From Caulobacterales bacterium (GTDB lineage: Bacteria > Pseudomonadota > Alphaproteobacteria > Caulobacterales > Caulobacteraceae): a stretch of DNA of 64,000 bases. The notes below the pieces were generated by a model that made no database searches, was not told where the DNA came from, and saw only the letters and a program-made list of their open reading frames with translations. The DNA is taken from positions 1-64,000 of the forward strand of contig JACPDR010000021.1 in assembly GCA_016183935.1 (NCBI GenBank), written 5' to 3'. Positions within the stretch are counted from its first letter, which is position 1, and each line of letters starts with the position of its first letter. Made by a program: the position numbers and the translations under genes. Shown here one piece after another: positions 58,856 to 64,000 of this stretch.

Positions 58856-59688
58856 GACGGCGCCCCGAATTCCCGGTCGTGGGACAGCTGGGGCACGGCG
58901 CGGCGGGCCCGTGTCACGGCGTCGAGATCGAGCGTCGCGAACAGCACCCCGGGCTCGTCGTGATCGAGCCGGGCGATCACCTCGCCCCACGGCGCCACCA
59001 CCGTGGACCGGCCCCAGGTCCGGCGGCCGTCCTCGTGCGCCCCGGCCTGCGCCGGCGCCAGCACATAGCTGCCCGTCTCGATGGCCCGGGCGCGGAGCAG
59101 GGTCTCCCAGTGCGCCTCGCCCGTCGGCACGGTGAAGGCGGCGGGCACGGCGATCATCACCGCCCCGGCCCGGGCGAGGGCCCGGTACAGCTGCGGAAAG
59201 CGGATGTCGTAGCAGATGGTCAGCCCCAACCGGCCCCACGGCGTGTCGGCGACCACGGCGTCCTCGCCGGGCCGCACCGAGGCGCTCTCGCGCCAGCGCT
59301 CGCCGGTGGGCAGGTCGACATCGAAGACGTGCAGCTTGTCATAGGCGGCGACCACCTCGCCCCGGTCGTCGATCAGCAGTGAACGGTTCGCCGCGCGGTC
59401 GTCCCCGGCGTGTCCCGACTTCACGATGGCCGAGCCGATCAGCAACCAGACGCCGAGCTCCCGCGCCAGCGCGCGCAGCTTTCCGACCGCCTCGTCGCGG
59501 TCCTGGGTTTCCAGCGCGGCGGCGCGTCGGGCCCGGTCCTGGATCAGAAAATTGGTCCCCTCGGGGGTCAGGATCAGTCGGGCTCCGCCAGCGGCGGCCT
59601 CGCGGATCAGCGGCTCGACATGGGCGAAGGCCGCCGCCGCGCTCGCCGGTGTCCGTGTCTGGATCAGGGCGATCGGCAGGGTGGTCAT
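58852..59688 (-). CDS. Carbon-nitrogen hydrolase (nitrilase superfamily, Nit2-like)
   Basis: A 278-residue amidase of the nitrilase superfamily. The catalytic triad is visible: Glu43 (LTPEGTNFL), Lys118 (YDKLHVFDVDLP) and Cys159 (LTICYDIRFPQLYR). The sequence is closest in appearance to Nit2/omega-amidase or deaminated-glutathione amidase, which clean up metabolites; this is consistent with grxC and DUF1178 neighbours. It is coupled by ATGA-type overlap to DUF1178 and by one base to grxC. Confidence 0.9.
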   Translation of the reverse strand: MTTLPIALIQTRTPASAAAAFAHVEPLIREAAAGGARLILTPEGTNFLIQDRARRAAALETQDRDEAVGKLRALARELGVWLLIGSAIVKSGHAGDDRAANRSLLIDDRGEVVAAYDKLHVFDVDLPTGERWRESASVRPGEDAVVADTPWGRLGLTICYDIRFPQLYRALARAGAVMIAVPAAFTVPTGEAHWETLLRARAIETGSYVLAPAQAGAHEDGRRTWGRSTVVAPWGEVIARLDHDEPGVLFATLDLDAVTRARRAVPQLSHDREFGAPS

Positions 59689-59945
59689 CAGCCGGCCAGC
59701 AACGGGTCCAGCTCGCCGCGGCGGTCGAGCGCGTGCAGGTCGTCGGAGCCGCCCACATGCTTACCGTCGATGAAGATCTGCGGGAAGGTCATGCGACCGC
59801 CGGAGCGCTGGATCATCTCCTGCTTCTTCGCCGGATCGCTCGAGGCGACGATCTCGATGTAATCCGCGCCCTTGCCGTCCAGCAGGGCCTTGGCGGCATG
59901 GCAGTAGCCGCAACCGGGTTTGGTGTAGATGATGACGTCGGCCAA
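59688..59945 (-). CDS. grxC: Glutaredoxin 3
   Basis: An 85-residue thiol-disulfide oxidoreductase using glutathione. It starts MADVIIYTKPGCGYCHAAKA, with the dithiol active site Cys12-Gly-Tyr-Cys15, and has GGRMTFPQIFIDGKHVGGSD with the cis-Pro and GG glutathione-binding residues. It heads the grxC - nitrilase - DUF1178 set, a common alphaproteobacterial arrangement. The next gene upstream (comF) is 24 bases away on the same strand. Confidence 0.96.
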   Translation of the reverse strand: MADVIIYTKPGCGYCHAAKALLDGKGADYIEIVASSDPAKKQEMIQRSGGRMTFPQIFIDGKHVGGSDDLHALDRRGELDPLLAG

Positions 59946-59969
59946 AGGGAACTCCAGACTCTGTAGCGG

Positions 59970-60776
59970 CTATGTAGGCAATTCCCGCGCCGTGCGCACC
60001 CGGGCGATGACCGCCAGATCGACGGCGCGGGCGCCGGCCTCGATCAGCGCGCGGGCGCAGGCCTCGGCGGTGGCGCCCGTGGTCAACACGTCGTCGACCA
60101 GAAGGATGCGGCGGCCCCTGATCCGGCGGCGCCCCTCCTCGGTGACGGCGAAGGCCTTGCGGACATTCAACCGCCGTCCCCGCGCCGACTTGCCGCCTTG
60201 CGAGGTCGTGTGGGTCTGGCGGACCAGGGCGTCGGGGACGTAGTCGAGCCCGGCGCGCCGGGCCAGAGGCCGGGCGATCTCGGCGGCCTGGTTGAAACGG
60301 CGCGACAGCAGGCGCAGGCGGTGCAGCGGCACCGGAACGACCGCATCGGCTTCGTCCAGCAACGGCGCGGCCGAGCGGCTGAGCCAGCGGGCGAACAGGG
60401 GCGCGAACGGCTGGTGGTCGCCGTGTTTGAACTTCAGGATCAGGCCGCGCGAGGCCTCGTCGTAGACGCAGGCCGCCCGCGCCCGGGCGAAGGCGTAGGG
60501 CTGGGCCAGACAGGCGGCGCAGCGGGGCGCGGCGAAGACGCCGCCGTCCATCTCGAACCCCGCCCCGCAGCCGTCGCAGACCGGATCCTCGAGGAAGATC
60601 ACCCGCGCCCAGGCGTCCGGCGTCAGACCGGCCGAGGCCGTGGCTTCGGGGCTGTCATGGGCCAGCGGCGGCATCAGCAGGTCGACCGCGCCGCGGCCCA
60701 CGGCGCGGAGCCCCCGCACGACCTGCGACCGGCCTGCTTCCAATCGGTCGCGCCAGCCCCCATCCTGATGCGTCAT
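59970..60776 (-). CDS. ComF family protein (phosphoribosyltransferase-like)
   Basis: A 268-residue ComF-type protein. After an N-terminal tail it has a zinc-ribbon-like region (VCDGCGAGFEMDGG, PRCAACLAQP), an RGLILKFKHGDHQPFAPLFA segment, VVPVPLHRLRLLSRRFNQAA and the PRPP-site motif ILLVDDVLTTGATAEAC. In transformable bacteria ComF helps DNA uptake; in others it is of uncertain use. The ATG at 60776 has GGGGGAGG upstream and overlaps the start codon of the divergent methyltransferase gene. Confidence 0.92.
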   Translation of the reverse strand: MTHQDGGWRDRLEAGRSQVVRGLRAVGRGAVDLLMPPLAHDSPEATASAGLTPDAWARVIFLEDPVCDGCGAGFEMDGGVFAAPRCAACLAQPYAFARARAACVYDEASRGLILKFKHGDHQPFAPLFARWLSRSAAPLLDEADAVVPVPLHRLRLLSRRFNQAAEIARPLARRAGLDYVPDALVRQTHTTSQGGKSARGRRLNVRKAFAVTEEGRRRIRGRRILLVDDVLTTGATAEACARALIEAGARAVDLAVIARVRTARELPT

Positions 60777-61662
60777 GAACGCCTCCCCCGGTCCCCCCGA
60801 GATTTTCGACAGCCGACGTCGCGCGGCGAAGCTTGCGCGGGGGGAAAAGGCCTTCGCGGCGGCCGACTTCCTGCACGTCCGGGCCGCCGAGAATGCGGTG
60901 AACAGCCTGGAGGTCATCCTGCGCGACTTTCCGGACGCCGTCGACCTGTCGGCCCGGCCCGGGCCGTTCGCGCGCCTGCTGGCCGACAGCGCCGCCGCCG
61001 GGCGGGTGGGGGCGGTGCGGATTGCGGGCGACGAGACGGCCCGGGCGGCCCCGGGCGCGGCGTCTCTCGCCCTGCCGGACCAGTCACAGGACCTGATCGT
61101 CTCGCTGATGAGCCTGCACTGGGCCAACGACCTGCCCGGCGCCCTCGCCCAGATCCGCCGCGCCTTGCGTCCGGACGGTCTGTTTCTCGGGACGCTGCTC
61201 GGGGCCGGCACGTTGAAGGAGTTGCGCACGGTACTGACCGAGGCGGAGCTCGAGGTGCGCGGCGGGGCCCAGGCCCGCGTGTCGCCCTTCGCCGACGGCT
61301 TCGACGGCGCGGCCCTGCTGCAAAGGGCGGGTTTCGCCCTGCCCGTCGCCGACGTCGACCGGCTGACCGTGCGCTACCCGGACCTTTACGCCCTCGTGCG
61401 GGACCTGCGGGCCATGGGCGAGACCAACGCCCTCGCCGGGGCCATCCGGCCGATGACGCGGGGCCTGCTGGCGCGGACGGCGGAACTCTACGCCGAGCGC
61501 CATGGCGAGCCCGACGGGCGCATCCCCGCCACCTTCGAGATCATCCATCTGGCCGGCTGGGCCCCGCACGAAAGCCAGCAGAAGCCGCTGCCCCGCGGCT
61601 CGGCCAAGGTCCGGCTGGCCGATGCGCTGGGCGTCAGGGAGTGGACCGGCGAGGAAGACTGA
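60775..61662 (+). CDS. SAM-dependent methyltransferase, NDUFAF5/BioC-like
   Basis: A 295-residue methyltransferase starting MNASPGPPEIFDSRRRAAKL. The N-terminal region FDSRRRAAKLARGEKAFAAA, then DFLHVRAAENAVNSLEVILR resembles NDUFAF5-type complex I assembly factors, and BioC is a second relative. The core has SQDLIVSLMSLHWANDLPGA and ALRPDGLFLGTLLGAGTLKE; motif I (VDLSARPGPFARLL) is degenerate, lacking the usual Gly-rich loop. Its ATG shares the CATG of the comF start. It has no clear ribosome binding site. Confidence 0.85.
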   Translation: MNASPGPPEIFDSRRRAAKLARGEKAFAAADFLHVRAAENAVNSLEVILRDFPDAVDLSARPGPFARLLADSAAAGRVGAVRIAGDETARAAPGAASLALPDQSQDLIVSLMSLHWANDLPGALAQIRRALRPDGLFLGTLLGAGTLKELRTVLTEAELEVRGGAQARVSPFADGFDGAALLQRAGFALPVADVDRLTVRYPDLYALVRDLRAMGETNALAGAIRPMTRGLLARTAELYAERHGEPDGRIPATFEIIHLAGWAPHESQQKPLPRGSAKVRLADALGVREWTGEED

Positions 61663-61678
61663 CCGGCGGCCGGCGGCG

Positions 61679-61861
61679 TCAGGCCCCGCCGATCGCCGCC
61701 GACAGCTTGGCCATGGCGCCGTTGAACGTCCCGGTCCCGGCGCTGGCGAAGGCGGTGATGCCGGCCAGGGCCACCAGGAATATCAGGGCGATGATCAACC
61801 CGTACTCGAGCGCGGTCGCGCCGCGATCGTCGGTGAGCAACCGGGAGAGCAAGGCTCGCAT
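61679..61861 (-). CDS. Flp/Fap type IVb pilin
   Basis: A 60-residue pilin precursor. The leader MRALLSRLLTDDRG is followed by the cleavage site and ATALEYGLIIALIFLVALAG, the hydrophobic N-terminal helix with Glu5 of the mature protein. The short C-terminus (GTGTFNGAMAKLSAAIGGA) is typical of Flp. No tad secretion genes are near, so it is an isolated copy in this window. Confidence 0.9.
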   Translation of the reverse strand: MRALLSRLLTDDRGATALEYGLIIALIFLVALAGITAFASAGTGTFNGAMAKLSAAIGGA

Positions 61862-61879
61862 GGCCCCCTCCTTCGGCGG

Positions 61880-62290
61880 CTAGAGCAGGTCGCGCAGCCA
61901 GGCGACCAGGGGTTCGTCGGCCGGAGGCATGGGATAGTCCGAAAGCTGGTTCGGCCGCACCCACTTCAGAGCCGCGTGCTCGCGGTTCCGCACCACCCCC
62001 GACCAGCGTCGGCACAGATACAGTGGCATCAACAGGTGAAACGAATCGTAAGCGTGGCTGGCGAAAACGAACGGAGCGAGGCAGGCCTCGTTCACATCGA
62101 TGTCGAGCTCTTCCTTCAATTCCCGGATCAGCGCCGCCTCGGGCCGCTCGCCCGGATCGACCTTACCGCCCGGAAATTCCCACAGGCCGGCCAGCTGCTT
62201 GCCTTCCGGCCGCTGGGCGATCAGCACCCGGCCGTCGGCGTCAATCAGCGCCGCGGCGACAACCAGTACGGTGGGCGGACCGTCGCTCAC
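61880..62290 (-). CDS. mutT: MutT-type 8-oxo-dGTP pyrophosphohydrolase (Nudix)
   Basis: A 136-residue Nudix hydrolase that sanitises oxidised nucleotides. The Nudix box spans residues 42-64 (GGKVDPGERPEAAL ... RELKEELDI), with all key Gly, Arg and Glu residues. It starts MSDGPPTVLVVAAALIDADG, and the C-terminal WVRPNQLSDYPMPPADEPLV is MutT-like. Its ATG overlaps the argJ stop by 4 bases, so it belongs to the operon PPIase - argJ - mutT. Confidence 0.92.
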   Translation of the reverse strand: MSDGPPTVLVVAAALIDADGRVLIAQRPEGKQLAGLWEFPGGKVDPGERPEAALIRELKEELDIDVNEACLAPFVFASHAYDSFHLLMPLYLCRRWSGVVRNREHAALKWVRPNQLSDYPMPPADEPLVAWLRDLL

Positions 62291-63669
62291 GAGCGATAGT
62301 CGCCGTTGATCTCGACGTAGCGCTTGGTCAGGTCGCAGGTCCAGACGGTGGCGGAGGCGCGTCCGGAGCCGACATCGACGGTGATGTCGATCTCGGCGTT
62401 CTTCATATAGGCGCTCATCTTCGCCTCGTCGTAGGCCGGCGACGGCGCACCGTCGATCGCCGCCACATGCGGGCCGAAGCGGATGGCCAGCCGGTCGCGG
62501 TCAACCGGCTCCTCGGTCTTGCCGACGGCCATGACGACGCGGCCCCAGTTGGCGTCCTCGCCGGCCAGGGCGGTCTTGACCAGCGGGCTGTCGGCGATGG
62601 ACTTGGCCAGCTTGCGGGCCGAGGCGGGGCTGGCGGCGCCGTCGACGGTGATCTTGACGAACTTCGTGGCGCCTTCGCCGTCACGGACCAGCTGGTGGGC
62701 GAGGTCCAGCATGACCCTGTCCAGCGCCCGCGAGAAATCCTTCAGCCGGCGGTCCCCGACCCGGCCGATGCGCGGCGCGCCGGACGCGCCGGTGGCGAAC
62801 AGCAGGCAGGTGTCGTTGGTCGAGGTGTCGCCGTCCACCGTCACGCTGTTGAAGGTGGTGCGCACGTGAAGGCCCAGCATGGCGCGCAGCACGTTCGGGT
62901 GGATGTCCGCGTCGGTGACGATGAAGGCCAGCATGGTCGCCATGTCGGGCGCGATCATGCCCGAGCCCTTGGCGATCCCGGCGATCCGCACCGTGTGGCC
63001 GTCGATCTCGCATTCGGCGAAGGAGCCCTTGGGGAAGGTGTCCGTCGTCATGATGCCTTGCCCGGCGCGCGCCCAGGCGTCGGCGGTCAGCCCGGCCTCG
63101 ATCTCGTTCAGGCGAGCCGCGATCTTGTGGTCGTCCAGCAGCACGCCGATGACGCCGGTCGAGGCCAGCATGACGTCGCGTTGGCGGCAGCCGAAGCGTT
63201 TGGCGACCTCCGAGGCCGTGCGGCGGGCCGCGTCGGCCCCGGCCTTGCCGGTGAAGGCGTTGGCGCAGCCGGCGTTGACGACCAGCGCGCGCACGTCCGA
63301 GCCGCCGCCTTCCGCGTCGAGGTGACGGCGGCACCAGTCGACCGGCGCCGAGCCGACCTTGTGCCGCGTGAACACCCCGGCGCAGGTCGTGCCGCGGGCG
63401 AAGCGGAACACCACCAGATCGTCGCGCTCATGCTTGTAGAAGCCCGCCCGCGCCGTGGCGATCTCGACGCCGGCGATCGGCGGAATCCCCGGGAAAGGCA
63501 CCGCCAGGGGCGAGACCTCCAGGCCGGGTTTGCCGGGCGCGGCGGGCGTGGGACGGGCCGGCGTGGTGGCGCGTTTCAGCGCCGTGGCCAGCGGATCAAG
63601 CGCCTTCTCCAGCGCCTGTTCGAACTTCTGGCCGGCGCCGCCCCGGCCGGCCTCGGGCGCGCGGCTCAT
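62287..63669 (-). CDS. argJ: Bifunctional glutamate N-acetyltransferase/amino-acid acetyltransferase
   Basis: Arginine synthesis enzyme that recycles the acetyl group from acetylornithine to glutamate. The 460-residue protein self-cleaves: the nucleophile Thr245 is in KGSGMIAPDMATMLAF, and the oxyanion pair STG lies at 170-172 (MLASTGVIGV). The C-terminal chain ends VEINGDYRS. It carries about 48 extra residues at the N-terminus (Ala/Pro-rich, with QALEKALDPLATALK) before the usual VSPLAVPFPG. The ATG overlaps the preceding stop by 4 bases, which supports this long start. Confidence 0.95.
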   Translation of the reverse strand: MSRAPEAGRGGAGQKFEQALEKALDPLATALKRATTPARPTPAAPGKPGLEVSPLAVPFPGIPPIAGVEIATARAGFYKHERDDLVVFRFARGTTCAGVFTRHKVGSAPVDWCRRHLDAEGGGSDVRALVVNAGCANAFTGKAGADAARRTASEVAKRFGCRQRDVMLASTGVIGVLLDDHKIAARLNEIEAGLTADAWARAGQGIMTTDTFPKGSFAECEIDGHTVRIAGIAKGSGMIAPDMATMLAFIVTDADIHPNVLRAMLGLHVRTTFNSVTVDGDTSTNDTCLLFATGASGAPRIGRVGDRRLKDFSRALDRVMLDLAHQLVRDGEGATKFVKITVDGAASPASARKLAKSIADSPLVKTALAGEDANWGRVVMAVGKTEEPVDRDRLAIRFGPHVAAIDGAPSPAYDEAKMSAYMKNAEIDITVDVGSGRASATVWTCDLTKRYVEINGDYRS

Positions 63670-64000
63670 GAGGCCTTCGCCGGCGCGGGCGTCGCCGGGG
63701 CCGGGGCGGCGGCCGGCGCCTTCGCGGGAGCCGAAGCCGGCTCCTGCGAGGTGGAGTCGCCGTTCAGCAACACCTCGACCTCGGCCTTGCCGCGGAGTTG
63801 CTCCAGCAACCGGCGCACGCCTTCATAGGTCAGGTAGCGCACGATCTGCGGACGCGCCTGCTCCAGCGTCGGCGGCGTCTCCTTGCGGCGGTCCTCGACC
63901 CGCAGCACGGCCCAGCCGCCCTCGGTCTGGAAGGGCCCGACGGTCGAGCCCGCCGGCTTGTCGCGCAGGGCGTTGGCGTAGGCCTGCGGCAGGACGTCCA
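63666..64000 (-). CDS. Peptidylprolyl isomerase, parvulin type (5' end outside window)
   Basis: The C-terminal 110 or so residues of a parvulin-type PPIase that continues beyond the right edge. The visible part reads YANALRDKPAGSTVGPFQTE, then GGWAVLRVEDRRKETPPTLE, the usual end of the rotamase domain, followed by a helix (RPQIVRYLTYEGVRRLLEQL) and an Ala/Pro-rich tail. Such proteins help fold exported proteins in the periplasm; an export signal would lie outside the window. Its stop overlaps the argJ start. Confidence 0.88.
   Translation of the reverse strand, partial: DVLPQAYANALRDKPAGSTVGPFQTEGGWAVLRVEDRRKETPPTLEQARPQIVRYLTYEGVRRLLEQLRGKAEVEVLLNGDSTSQEPASAPAKAPAAAPAPATPAPAKAS

Overview
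The window is a chromosomal segment of a GC-rich alphaproteobacterium. Gene content and order point to the Caulobacterales, most likely a Brevundimonas-like organism. The block mutM - enoyl-CoA hydratase - rpsT - dnaA resembles, as far as I recall, the dnaA neighbourhood of Caulobacter. A dense group of GANTC sites in front of dnaA fits the CcrM cell-cycle methylation system of that group. The genus is an inference; no rRNA or tRNA gene is present to test it. Almost all genes are housekeeping. I see no prophage, insertion sequence, CRISPR array or integrative element. Genes are tightly packed, often with 1-4 base overlaps, and many starts are TTG or GTG.

Layout. 1-6.8 kb: pheS, two small paralogous beta-helix-like genes and pheT (cut by the left edge), dodecin, rpmI-rplT, and an exported S9 peptidase. 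6.9-11.1 kb: MFS exporter, infC (with a probable AUU start), a GT9 glycosyltransferase, an alpha/beta hydrolase and a small lipoprotein. 11-21.3 kb is rich in sugar-phosphate metabolism (galU, glmS, glmM, a phosphoglucomutase/phosphomannomutase, gpmA) feeding UDP-glucose, UDP-GlcNAc and envelope polymers; RNase T2, a YeiH-type exporter and a YdhS-like FAD protein lie among them. 21.3-28.8 kb: RibD-like deaminase, a large pentapeptide-repeat protein, Hsp20 with a ROSE-like RNA thermometer, two exported methyltransferase-like paralogues, a lipase-like hydrolase, hisN, an XRE regulator and a GlsB/YeaQ membrane protein. 28.8-41.4 kb: a Pro/Ala/Thr-rich exported protein, typA, an OPT transporter, mutM, two DUF1697 genes, enoyl-CoA hydratase, a BlaI/BlaR1-type pair, a zinc alcohol dehydrogenase and a SRPBCC protein. 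41.5-46.5 kb: the replication block rpsT, dnaA, dnaN, a DUF2185/Imm33-like gene and recF. 46.6-56.2 kb: prfA, TauE/SafE, GST, ispG, a RodZ-like protein, ptsP, lysC and ubiG. 56.4-64 kb: small lipoprotein, GNAT, AraC-type regulator, DUF1178, nitrilase-like amidase, grxC, comF, a methyltransferase, Flp pilin, mutT, argJ, and the 3' end of a parvulin-type peptidyl-prolyl isomerase.

Non-coding signals: several strong hairpin terminators (rplT, infC, hsp20, glsB, OPT, rpsT); a structured rpmI leader; promoters readable before infC, dnaA and blaI, the last with a BlaI-like operator in its spacer; and two families of intergenic inverted repeats, one built on ATTAGTG units (two copies) and one on CGTCATCC arms (three copies). 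The most interesting points are the GANTC cluster at dnaA, the paired genes inside pheST, the exported methyltransferase pair, the AUU start of infC, the ROSE-like thermometer and the immunity-like gene between dnaN and recF.
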